From the NCBI RefSeq assembly GCF_002197755.1, contig NZ_NHOT01000005.1, positions 62,001 to 126,000 on the forward strand: 64,000 nucleotides of DNA, written 5' to 3'. Source of the stretch: Pedobacter sp. AJM. GTDB taxonomy: Bacteria; Bacteroidota; Bacteroidia; Sphingobacteriales; Sphingobacteriaceae. The notes under the pieces were generated by a model. That model was not told the origin of the DNA. It saw only the letters and a program-made list of their open reading frames with translations, and did not search any database. The first letter of the stretch is position 1. Each line of letters starts with the position of its first letter. A program made the position numbers and the translations under genes. Of this stretch, positions 44,292 through 52,528 are shown piece after piece.

Positions 44292-45749
44292 ATGAGTTTA
44301 GGGACACCCGAAAGCAGATACGAGCTTGTTTCAGGATTGGAAATACATGTTCAGTTAAATACCAATACCAAGATATTTTCTGCTGACAGTGCATCTTTCG
44401 GGGCTTTACCGAATCAACATATTTCTACCGTATCCCTGGCTTTACCAGGTGCTTTGCCAAAGCTGAATAAAGAAGTTGTGGCAAAGGCTGTACGCATTGG
44501 CCTGGCCTTAAACTGTACCGTTAACCAGCTGAATCATTTCGACCGTAAAAACTACTTCTATGCCGATTTGCCAAAGGGATACCAGATTACGCAGGATAAT
44601 CAGCCCATTTGCATCAACGGATTTTTGGAGGTGGAATTAAATGATGGTTCAAAAAAGAAAATTGGTATTAACCGCATTCATCTGGAAGAAGATGCAGGCA
44701 AAAGCATCCACGATCAGGATGACCAGTATTCACTGGTTGATTTAAACCGTGCAGGTGTACCTTTAATTGAAATTGTCACCGAGCCCGATATCCGCAGTGC
44801 GGAAGAAGCATCTGCATTACTGAGCGAAATCAGGAAACTGGTTCGGCATTTAAATGTGAGTGACGGCAATATGGAAGAAGGCAGCCTGCGTTGCGATGCG
44901 AATATTTCCATCCGTGAAAAGGGTACCAGTAGCTTTGGCACACGTTGTGAAGTTAAAAACCTGAATTCTATGCGAAACGTACGCAGGGCCATGGAATTTG
45001 AATTTGGAAGACAGGTTGAGGTGATCAGTGAGGGTGGAAAAATTATCCAGAGCACTTTGAATTTTGATGCCGATAAAGGTACCACATCACCCATGCGCAC
45101 CAAAGAAGAAGCCAATGATTACCGGTATTTTGCTGATCCGGATCTGTCACCCATTTATATTTCTGATGAATGGCTTTCCGAAATTAAGGCCGCCATGCCA
45201 GCTTTGCCAAATGAGATCTCCACTCAGTTAATTGCTGAATTTGGTATCAGCAAGGCTGATGCGACTTTATTTGCAGAAGATACGGATTTGCTTCATTACT
45301 TTAATCAAACCTTACCCGAAGTAAAGGTCAAAAAAACACTGATTAATTGGTTAATTGGCCCTATCAGAGCAGTTTTAAGTGAAAAGGGCATTGCCATTGG
45401 AGCCTATAAAATTAAGCCGGATCAGCTCGCGAAAGCCATCAATCTGGTTGATGATAAAAAATTAACCCAGCAAATTGCCATTCAGCAGTTATTACCGGCA
45501 GCTGAAGAAAGTACTGGTGTTGATGTTGCTGTTTTAGCAGAACGCCTGAACTTACTGATCAGTGAAAACAGCAACGAACTTGATGGATTTATTGATGAAG
45601 TATTGAACAAATACCCGCAACAGGTAGAAGCTTATAAAAAAGGTAAAAAGGGTGTTTTGGGCCTTTTTGTTGGCGACGTCATGAAACTGGCAAAAGGCAG
45701 GGCGGATGCCAAAAAACTCAACGAATTAATATTAGAAAAACTGAAATAA
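44292..45749 (+). CDS. gatB: Asp-tRNA(Asn)/Glu-tRNA(Gln) amidotransferase subunit B
   Basis: GatB activates the mischarged Glu- or Asp-tRNA side chain with ATP so that ammonia from GatA can amidate it. The 485-residue protein has the standard opening YELVSGLEIHVQLNT, the block FDRKNYFYADLPKGYQITQ (~85-103), NRAGVPLIEIVTEPD, and the tRNA-binding YqeY-like tail (~410-485). The ATG at 44292 is the natural start. Its stop shares one base with the ATG of the thioredoxin-like gene. No gatA or gatC is in the window. Confidence 0.98.
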   Translation: MSLGTPESRYELVSGLEIHVQLNTNTKIFSADSASFGALPNQHISTVSLALPGALPKLNKEVVAKAVRIGLALNCTVNQLNHFDRKNYFYADLPKGYQITQDNQPICINGFLEVELNDGSKKKIGINRIHLEEDAGKSIHDQDDQYSLVDLNRAGVPLIEIVTEPDIRSAEEASALLSEIRKLVRHLNVSDGNMEEGSLRCDANISIREKGTSSFGTRCEVKNLNSMRNVRRAMEFEFGRQVEVISEGGKIIQSTLNFDADKGTTSPMRTKEEANDYRYFADPDLSPIYISDEWLSEIKAAMPALPNEISTQLIAEFGISKADATLFAEDTDLLHYFNQTLPEVKVKKTLINWLIGPIRAVLSEKGIAIGAYKIKPDQLAKAINLVDDKKLTQQIAIQQLLPAAEESTGVDVAVLAERLNLLISENSNELDGFIDEVLNKYPQQVEAYKKGKKGVLGLFVGDVMKLAKGRADAKKLNELILEKLK

Positions 45750-46861
45750 TGAAATTGAAAAACTTAAGCCTGATCATATTGATCGCAATTGCTTTCACAG
45801 CATGTAAACCCAAGGATAGTTTTACTATTGATGGTATCTTCAAGAACCCCGGAACTGAGAAAAAAGTGTTTCTCTTTGGCATGCAAAACAGCCAGATGGT
45901 GGCCATAGATTCAACCAATCTATCAGAAAAAGGCGAATTCAAATTTATCAGAAAAACACCATCTGTTGATTTTTTCAGGGTTTCTATAGGCAATCATGAA
46001 TTTATGCTGATTGCCAAAAACGGAGATGACATCAAACTGGAAGCAGACCTTGCTGATAAAACAATGGCCTACAAAATTTCAGGAGCCAATGAAGTTGAAA
46101 AATTATCTGAACTGAATGCACTTCGGAATAATTTTGCGAAACAGGTAGAAAAGCTGCAGGCAGATTTTGAAGCAAAAGTTGCCAAACAACCACAAAACAG
46201 GGCGGCTGTACTGGAAGAAATGAAACCCCAGTATGAATCTTACATCAACCAGCTAAATACTTCCATCCTTAAATTTGCAAAGGATAACAAAGGCACGCTG
46301 GCCAGTTTTTATGCCATGAATACGTTAAGTCCGCAGGAATTTGAAGCAGAACTGGTTACTTTCGCTGATGAAATTAAAGACCAGATTAAAGGAAATGCTA
46401 CAGTAGATGCCTTTATCAAACAAATGGCTTTGTTAAAGGCCGTTCAGGTTGGCCAGGTTGCTCCGGCATTTACCATTAATACCGCTGATGGAAAACCAGT
46501 GAGTTTAGCTGATTATAAGGGGAAATACGTGTTGGTGGATTTCTGGGCTTCATGGTGCCAGCCTTGCCGTCAGGAAAACCCGAATGTGGTAAAGGTGTAT
46601 AATAAATACAAAGGTAAAAATTTCGACATCCTGGGCATTTCTCTGGATACCGATAAAGCAGCCTGGCTGGGTGCGGTTAAAGCGGATGGTTTAATGTGGA
46701 CACATGTATCAGAATTGAAAGATTTTAACGGCGAAACGGTCAAAAAATACCAGGTTCAGGCCATTCCGGCTTCCTTTTTAATTGATCCTTCAGGAAAAAT
46801 TGCAGCTAAAAACTTGCGTGGAGAGGAACTGGATGCTTTTTTAGGAAAAACATTACGTTAA
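45749..46861 (+). CDS. TlpA-like thioredoxin lipoprotein (DUF4369 plus AhpC/TSA)
   Basis: The 370-residue lipoprotein has a lipobox FTAC (Cys19), an N-terminal beta-rich DUF4369-like domain (residues ~25-115), a helical coiled-coil linker (~120-175) and a C-terminal thioredoxin domain (~235-370). The redox site is WCQPC (C270 and C273), with the cis-Pro loop QAIPASFLI. Such proteins reduce cysteines of secreted or cytochrome c-type proteins in the envelope. Its start overlaps gatB by one base. Confidence 0.92.
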   Translation: MKLKNLSLIILIAIAFTACKPKDSFTIDGIFKNPGTEKKVFLFGMQNSQMVAIDSTNLSEKGEFKFIRKTPSVDFFRVSIGNHEFMLIAKNGDDIKLEADLADKTMAYKISGANEVEKLSELNALRNNFAKQVEKLQADFEAKVAKQPQNRAAVLEEMKPQYESYINQLNTSILKFAKDNKGTLASFYAMNTLSPQEFEAELVTFADEIKDQIKGNATVDAFIKQMALLKAVQVGQVAPAFTINTADGKPVSLADYKGKYVLVDFWASWCQPCRQENPNVVKVYNKYKGKNFDILGISLDTDKAAWLGAVKADGLMWTHVSELKDFNGETVKKYQVQAIPASFLIDPSGKIAAKNLRGEELDAFLGKTLR

Positions 46862-46964
46862 AAGAAATTCAATGTTAAACTAATTTAAGTCGTTAACAAT
46901 TTATTAACTTAGGCTTAACGAAGAGTTACATCAGAGATACTACTTTCGTAACAAATATTTAACT

Positions 46965-47654
46965 ATGAATAATCCAGGTCAGAAAATATTAATTGTTGAT
47001 GATGAACCAGACATTGTAGAACTGATTGAATATAACCTGAAAAAGGAAGGCTATCAGGTTTTTACAGCTTCAAATGGTCAGGAAGGAATTACGGTAGCCA
47101 AGAAAGTTCATCCTGATTTGATTATCCTGGATATCATGATGCCTAAGATGGACGGCATTGAAGCCTGCCGCCTGATGCGTGCTATTCCTGAATTTAAAAA
47201 TACATTTATGGTGTTTTTAACCGCCAGGAGTGAAGAGTACTCAGAAATAGCCGGTTTTAATGTTGGCGCAGATGATTACATCGCCAAACCGATTAAACCA
47301 CGTGCTTTAGTCAGCCGCATTAATGCCATCCTCAGAAGAAATTCAGGCACAGAAGAAATTTCAGAGAACAAACTGGAAATTGGTGATCTAGTAATCGACC
47401 GTGAAGCTTATCTGGTATTTCAGGGTGGTAACAAGGTGGTGCTGGCAAAGAAAGAATTTGAATTGTTATATCTGCTGGCTTCTAAACCGGGAAAAGTGTA
47501 TACCCGAGAATCTATCCTTAAAAATATCTGGGAAGATTCAGTAGTGGTAACCAACAGAACCATTGATGTGCATATCCGTAAACTCAGGGAAAAACTGGGT
47601 GAAACCTATGTGTCAACCGTAAAAGGCGTGGGCTACAAGTTCGAACTTTCTTAG
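46965..47654 (+). CDS. OmpR/PhoB-family response regulator
   Basis: The 229-residue protein has a receiver domain (ILIVDDEPD with the acidic pair D12-D13, the phosphoacceptor D56 in LIILDIMMPKMDG, and the switch Lys in DDYIAKPIKP) and a winged-helix DNA-binding domain (KKEFELLYLLASKPGKVYTR and RTIDVHIRKLREKL). No histidine kinase lies next to it, so its signal is unknown; the upstream AT-rich 100 bp hold its promoter. It is followed by a strong terminator. Confidence 0.93.
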   Translation: MNNPGQKILIVDDEPDIVELIEYNLKKEGYQVFTASNGQEGITVAKKVHPDLIILDIMMPKMDGIEACRLMRAIPEFKNTFMVFLTARSEEYSEIAGFNVGADDYIAKPIKPRALVSRINAILRRNSGTEEISENKLEIGDLVIDREAYLVFQGGNKVVLAKKEFELLYLLASKPGKVYTRESILKNIWEDSVVVTNRTIDVHIRKLREKLGETYVSTVKGVGYKFELS

Positions 47655-47706
47655 ATAGTTATTCACGTCTGAAGTCAGCAACAGGGACTGACCACAACGA
47701 AATTAA

Positions 47707-47758
47707 AAGCCGCAAATTCGCAGATGACATTCAGCGCGTTTGCGGCTTCTGTTTTTTA
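47707..47758 (+). terminator. Terminator after the response regulator
   Basis: AAGCCGCAAA (47707-47716) and TTTGCGGCTT (47739-47748) form a perfect 10-bp stem with a 22-nt loop, followed by a short T run (47752-47757). Confidence 0.75.
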
Positions 47759-47786
47759 TATATAGGACATGACGGCAAGTGCTATC

Positions 47787-48426
47787 GTCATTGCGAACTA
47801 AGCGGTAGTGTGAAGCAATCTCTATCGTAAATCGACAAAACAGATTGCTTCGCCGGCTGAAAAAGCCGTCTCGCAATGACGATCACCGTAAACCGTCATT
47901 GCGAACTGAAGTTGCGGGCTGAGCGATGGTGTGAAGCAATCTTTATCGTAAAACTGACAAAACAGATTGCTTCGCCGGCTGAAAAAGCCGCCTCGCAATG
48001 ACGAATTCAACGGAGTTCGTAATTGCGAACTAAGCTGTAGTGTGAAGCAATCTCTATCGTAAAAACGACAAAACAGATTGCTTCGCCGGCTGAAAAAGCC
48101 ACCTCGCGATGACGAATTCACCGTAAACCGTCATTGCGAACTGAAGTTGCGGGCTGAGCGATGGTGTGAAGCAATCTTTATCGTAAAACGACAAAACAGA
48201 TTGATTCGCCGGCTGAAAAAGCCGTCTCAAAATGACGATCACCGTAAACCGTCATTGCGAACTGAAGTTGCGGGCTGAGCGATGGTGTGAAGCAATCTCT
48301 ATCGTAAAAACGACAAAACAGATTGCTTCGCCGGCTGAAAAAGCCGCCTCGCGATGACGAATTCACCGTAAACCGTCATTGCGAACTGAAGTTGCGGGCT
48401 GAGCGATGGCGTGAAGCAATCTTTCT
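47787..48426. repeat. Tandem array of palindromic repeats (five units plus a half)
   Basis: Units begin at 47787, 47895, 48019, 48130, 48251 and 48375 with GTCATTGCGAAC (GTAATTGCGAAC in the third). The sixth is cut after its left arm. Each full unit has outer arms GTCATTGCGA/TCGCAATGAC and inner arms GAAGCAATCT/AGATTGCTTC, with a central hairpin GGCTGAAAAAGCC. Spacings of 108-124 bp are not constant. Open frames read through these units are by-products of the repeats. This is the same family as the solitary copy at 585-681. No transposase or repeat-associated tyrosine transposase was found in the window. Confidence 0.85.
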
Positions 48427-48460
48427 TTTCACGAGTTTAAAGCATTAAAAAATAAAATTG

Positions 48461-48468
48461 TATTTTTG
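48461..48468 (+). promoter_or_regulatory. -7 promoter element (TATTTTTG) of the pseudouridine synthase gene
   Basis: TATTTTTG fits TAnnTTTG, and TTTA lies 21 bp upstream at 48436-48439 (three of four bases). Transcription would start at about 48472, giving a leader of ~20 nt before the TTG start at 48492. Confidence 0.55.
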
Positions 48469-48491
48469 CGGCGCATTAACCAATACACAAT

Positions 48492-49214
48492 TTGAAGTAT
48501 CCCAATTTTAAAGACCTTATCCTATTCGAAGACGATAATTTTATCGTGATCAATAAACCTCCATTCCTGGCTTCACTTGATGAAAGGGGCGGTTCAGGAG
48601 AAACCAATGTTTTACGCCTGGCCAAACAATACAGTGATGATGCACAGGTTTGTCACCGGTTGGATAAGGAAACCTCTGGTGCTTTGATTATTGCGAAAAA
48701 TCCGGAAGCGTACCGCCATGCTTCCATGCAGTTTGAAAGACGGAAAGTCAATAAAACGTATCATGCAGTAGTAGATGGCCATGTAATCTTCGATCAGTTA
48801 TTGGTTGATTTACCAATTCTGAATGATGGAAACAAAAACGTAACCATCGATCGGGCTGAAGGCAAAAGGGCAGAAACCATATTTGATTCTTTAAAATATT
48901 ATAAACACTACACCCTGGTAGAATGCAAGCCCATTACCGGAAGAATGCACCAGATCAGGATTCACCTGGCTACGCAAAGGGCTGCCATTGTAGGTGACGA
49001 GATGTACAAAGGAAAACCTGTTTTTCTCTCTTCCATCAAACGCGGATATAAGCTCACTAAAGGAGAAGAAGAGCAGCCGGTAATGAAACGTTTTGCTTTA
49101 CACGCGAGGCATCTGGTATTTAAAGGCCTGGATGATCAGGATATTACCATCGAGGCACCCTATCCGAAAGATTTTGCTACCCTTATCAAGCTTTTGGATA
49201 AATTTGACGCTTAA
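48492..49214 (+). CDS. RluA-family RNA pseudouridine synthase
   Basis: The 240-residue enzyme isomerises uridine in rRNA or tRNA. The catalytic Asp lies in VCHRLDKETSGALIIAKN (D58), and GRMHQIRIHLA (~157-167) and the opening VINKPPFLASL are also family-typical. The start is a TTG at 48492: an in-frame TAA lies at 48477-48479, and the next in-frame Met is past the catalytic Asp. No S4 domain is present. The uridine position cannot be told from sequence. Confidence 0.93.
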   Translation: MKYPNFKDLILFEDDNFIVINKPPFLASLDERGGSGETNVLRLAKQYSDDAQVCHRLDKETSGALIIAKNPEAYRHASMQFERRKVNKTYHAVVDGHVIFDQLLVDLPILNDGNKNVTIDRAEGKRAETIFDSLKYYKHYTLVECKPITGRMHQIRIHLATQRAAIVGDEMYKGKPVFLSSIKRGYKLTKGEEEQPVMKRFALHARHLVFKGLDDQDITIEAPYPKDFATLIKLLDKFDA

Positions 49215-49252
49215 ATAATGCATTAAAAGTTGACCTGATAATCACTTTTACC

Positions 49253-49260
49253 TACATTTG
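49253..49260 (+). promoter_or_regulatory. -7 promoter element (TACATTTG) of the ClC gene
   Basis: TACATTTG fits TAnnTTTG, with TTGA at the -33 position (49230-49233, 19-bp spacing). It ends 31 bp before the ATG at 49292. Confidence 0.55.
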
Positions 49261-49291
49261 GAACATTCGCTCTATATTAAAATTCAATAGA

Positions 49292-51082
49292 ATGTATATC
49301 CGCTTTGTCAATTACCTTGATAACATTAATCAGTACCGAAAATCAAAAATATCAAACCGTAACTTCCTCATTATACTGGCCGTAATTGTTGGTGTTCTCG
49401 CCGGACTTGCGGCAGCGGCAATTAAAAGTTTAACCCATCATATTGAAGAATTTCTCCAGTCAGACTGGCATTGGAAATACAAATATTACTTGTATTTTAT
49501 TTTTCCGATGATTGGTATTTTTCTGACGGTTTTATACATCAAATATTTCATTCGTAAAAGTAAATTTGAAACGGGTTTAACCCCTTTACTTTACGCCATC
49601 TCCAAAAAATCAAGCCGGGTAGAAGCACATAATATTTATTCACAAATTATCACGGCGGCCATCACAGTGGGTTTTGGAGGTTCTACAGGTCTGGAAGCGC
49701 CCATTGTAACCAGTGGTGCATCAATAGGGTCTAATCTTGGTCGCTTTCTGGGCTTATCTTACCGGGAGATCACCATGCTGGTAGCCTGTGGTGCCGCGGC
49801 AGGTATTGCCGGTGCTTTTAACAGTCCGGTAGCCGGAATCGTTTTCGCCATTGAAATTTTATTGCCAGAATTTACCATCCCAGCTTTTATTCCGCTTTTA
49901 CTTTCAGCAGCTACAGCAGCGGTAGTGGCCCGGATCTTTTACACCCAGCAATTATTTTTCCTGGTAACCGAAGGCTGGCAGATCAATGCATTATTTTATT
50001 ATGTGCTACTGGCTGGTTTAATTGGCCTTTTTTCCATCTATTTTACAAAAGCGAATTATGCGGTAAAGGGATTGTTTTATAAAATTAAGCACCCCTACAC
50101 CAAAGTAGTGGTGGGTGGTTTAATGCTTGGCTTTCTGGTATTTCTTTTTCCCACCTTGTATGGAGAAGGATATATCACGATGAAGAATCTGCTGAGGGGG
50201 GATTATCTGGCTGTCATTAACAACAGTATTTTTGAAAGTTACAATTCCATTCCGCCCATGGTGGTGTTGTTTACGGTGGTTACGATCTTTATGAAATCAC
50301 TGGCTACCCTCATCACGCTGGGTGCCGGCGGTAATGGTGGTACCTTCGCGCCCAGTTTAATTATGGGCGGATTAATCGGTTTTATCTTCGCCTACGTGGT
50401 AAATCTTTCGGGCCTGGCACATTTAAATGTATCTAATTTTATTGTAGCGGGTATGGCTGCTGCATTAGGTTCTATTATGCATGCGCCGTTAACGGGCATT
50501 TTTCTGATTGCAGAAATTACCGGTGGATACATCCTGATGGTTCCTTTAATGATTACTACGGCCATTTCTTATGCCATAAACCGCAGTTCACAAAAACATT
50601 CTATTTACACTAAGGTACTGGCGGATAAAGGCGAACTATTGTCTCATGAGGATAAAGACACTACGGTTTTGAACCAGATGAAACTCAAATACCTTATTGA
50701 AAAAACGTATCCCCAGTTACAGATGAACGATCAGATTGCTTTAAAGATGAACGAGATTGTGCAGTCGCATAAAAATATTTGTGCAGTGACGGATGAAACC
50801 GGAGATTTTAAAGGAATTATCTATATAGAAGAGCTTTTCAGTCAAATGGTTAACCATCCGGATCAGGAAAATCTGCTGGCTACCAACCTGGTGCAGGCAG
50901 CGCCAAATACTGTGATTGAAAATGACGATTTAAAAGTGGTTTTACAGAAAATGGAGCAAGATAATGTGTGGGTTTTACCGGTAACGGATGAGGCCAATCA
51001 TTATAAGGGATTTGTTTCTAAAACCGCCATTTTTAATAAATACAGGGCACTCTTGATGCGGCAGAATGATTACATGAGTTAA
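49292..51082 (+). CDS. ClC-family chloride channel/transporter with CBS domains
   Basis: The 596-residue protein has about ten membrane helices and the ClC motifs GFGGSTGLEAPIVTSGA (gating Glu E135), AGIAGAFNSPVAGIVFAIE and GAGGNGGTFAPSLIMGG. The last ~130 residues form a CBS pair in the cytosol. The retained gating Glu fits either a H+/Cl- exchanger or a channel. It stands alone between the pseudouridine synthase and the LacI locus. Confidence 0.95.
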   Translation: MYIRFVNYLDNINQYRKSKISNRNFLIILAVIVGVLAGLAAAAIKSLTHHIEEFLQSDWHWKYKYYLYFIFPMIGIFLTVLYIKYFIRKSKFETGLTPLLYAISKKSSRVEAHNIYSQIITAAITVGFGGSTGLEAPIVTSGASIGSNLGRFLGLSYREITMLVACGAAAGIAGAFNSPVAGIVFAIEILLPEFTIPAFIPLLLSAATAAVVARIFYTQQLFFLVTEGWQINALFYYVLLAGLIGLFSIYFTKANYAVKGLFYKIKHPYTKVVVGGLMLGFLVFLFPTLYGEGYITMKNLLRGDYLAVINNSIFESYNSIPPMVVLFTVVTIFMKSLATLITLGAGGNGGTFAPSLIMGGLIGFIFAYVVNLSGLAHLNVSNFIVAGMAAALGSIMHAPLTGIFLIAEITGGYILMVPLMITTAISYAINRSSQKHSIYTKVLADKGELLSHEDKDTTVLNQMKLKYLIEKTYPQLQMNDQIALKMNEIVQSHKNICAVTDETGDFKGIIYIEELFSQMVNHPDQENLLATNLVQAAPNTVIENDDLKVVLQKMEQDNVWVLPVTDEANHYKGFVSKTAIFNKYRALLMRQNDYMS

Positions 51083-51111
51083 TTCAATGTTTTCAGGCAG
51101 GCTTATTGTTA

Positions 51112-52131
51112 CTACTCATAAACAACCAACCTGCAATCTACCATGATCTTCTGGTATTCTGAGTGGTCAATTTCTTTATTCATCAGTTGAAGCAGTAGTT
51201 TCACCGCATTTTCACCCACGTCCTCCGGCTGTTCTTCTACAGAGGCAACAGGCGGAATATCCAAGTAACTGATAAAGGCATGATTGCCAAAACCTATAAA
51301 TTCCATATTCCGAAGGTGGGCATAATTTACAGCGCGCAGGTATTTAATTGCATCAAACAAAACGGATTCTTTAAACGCCACCAGGGCTGTAGGTAAATAA
51401 TCGGTATTCGAGAATAATTGCTGTATAGCCGCTATCGTACTCTGCTGATCAAAATCCGTATAGGCCACCAGATCGGCATTAAAAGGGATGTCATGATCTC
51501 TGAGGGCATGAATATATCCATTAAAGCGGTCGTGCGTAAAACTGATCATTTTAGGGCCGCCGAGGTAGGCAATCTGCCGGTGCTTCCGCTGGATTAAAAA
51601 ACGGCTGGCTTCATAACAACCCTGAAAAGTATTGCCCAGCACTTTATGACAGCTTAAATTGAAACTTGGATTTCTGGCATAATAAACTACAGGTATACCC
51701 AGGTTTTCGAACTGGCCCAGGTGGGCAAAATCTTGTGTATTTTTAGAAATGGCAATAATTAATCCATCCACCCGGCTTTTCAGCAGCATATCTGCAGCCT
51801 GAATTTCCTTTTCCAGTTCATCGTGGGTTTGTTTAATGATCACGTTATAGCCGTTTGCGGTGGCAAATTGCTCTACACCATAAATGCTTCTAGTAAAAAA
51901 ATGATCTAAAAGATTGGGCAGGATAATGCCAATGATCCGTGATTTTCTTTCCTGTAAATTAATGGCTGATTTGTTTGGGGTGAAGTGCAGCTCCCTGGCC
52001 ATTTCCTGAACGCGCTTTTTGGTATAGGCATTAATGGTGGGATAATCGTTCAGTGCTTTAGAAACGGTAGATACCGACATTTTTAGTTTTTCGGCCAGGA
52101 ATTTCAGCGTAACGGGTGTGTTGCGAATCAT
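51112..52131 (-). CDS. LacI-family transcriptional regulator
   Basis: The 339-residue protein has the LacI helix-turn-helix TLKFLAEKLKMSVSTVSKAL and hinge (residues ~8-62), then a periplasmic-binding-like sugar sensor domain starting IIGIILPNLLDHFFT. It is divergent from the GH2-GH30-uxuA set and probably controls it in response to a glucuronate-derived sugar (inferred). A perfect 18-bp palindrome 41 bp upstream is its likely operator. Confidence 0.95.
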   Translation of the reverse strand: MIRNTPVTLKFLAEKLKMSVSTVSKALNDYPTINAYTKKRVQEMARELHFTPNKSAINLQERKSRIIGIILPNLLDHFFTRSIYGVEQFATANGYNVIIKQTHDELEKEIQAADMLLKSRVDGLIIAISKNTQDFAHLGQFENLGIPVVYYARNPSFNLSCHKVLGNTFQGCYEASRFLIQRKHRQIAYLGGPKMISFTHDRFNGYIHALRDHDIPFNADLVAYTDFDQQSTIAAIQQLFSNTDYLPTALVAFKESVLFDAIKYLRAVNYAHLRNMEFIGFGNHAFISYLDIPPVASVEEQPEDVGENAVKLLLQLMNKEIDHSEYQKIMVDCRLVVYE

Positions 52132-52171
52132 CTTTTAAATCTCTACGCATAGTTAAGCAAAATCTGTAATT

Positions 52172-52189
52172 ATTTCAAACGTTTGAAAT
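52172..52189. promoter_or_regulatory. LacI-type palindromic operator
   Basis: ATTTCAAACGTTTGAAAT is a perfect 18-bp palindrome with a central CG, the symmetry favoured by LacI-family proteins. It is 41 bp upstream of the LacI start and ~340 bp from the GH2 gene, so autoregulation is the simplest reading. A second copy was not seen in the gap. Confidence 0.7.
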
Positions 52190-52528
52190 GGTGATGGAAA
52201 CCGATTTACTTTATTTATATGCTACTTTAATCAGATCCTGTATGAAGCTTTTTTAAATTCGTTCTGCAAACAATAACCTATGATCATTATCTTTTCTATG
52301 CCCGGAACTTTATCCATAACCGAATCTTTCCAACGTAATACATGCAGTTGATCAGCTATAATAATGTATCATTTGCAGGGGAATAAGTGGAATGGTGATA
52401 TCAGAAAAAATAATCGATTAAAGTCTTTTAACATAAATTTTCTTCAAATTACCTGCCTTTTGGAAACACCGTCTGTTAATTAATTGTTAGTTTTGGATCA
52501 GTTCATTACACATTAAAGAAAAATAATT
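52190..52528 (+). promoter_or_regulatory. Upstream region of the glucuronate genes
   Basis: This gap contains no gene. TAGTTTTG at 52488-52495 fits the -7 consensus and lies 33 bp before the GH2 ATG; the nearest TTTG upstream (52459-52462) has a 25-bp spacer, longer than normal. Confidence 0.45.

Noticed and set aside
47822..48366. Three overlapping open frames with repeated SRRSNLFC- and SLSPQLQFAM-like peptides
   Set aside because: They are translations of the palindromic repeat array, repeat with each unit, and have no start context; the nucleotide repeats explain them fully.
47787..48426. Possible CRISPR array
   Set aside because: Units are 108-124 bp long with internal symmetry and nearly identical throughout; there are no unique spacers and no cas genes.
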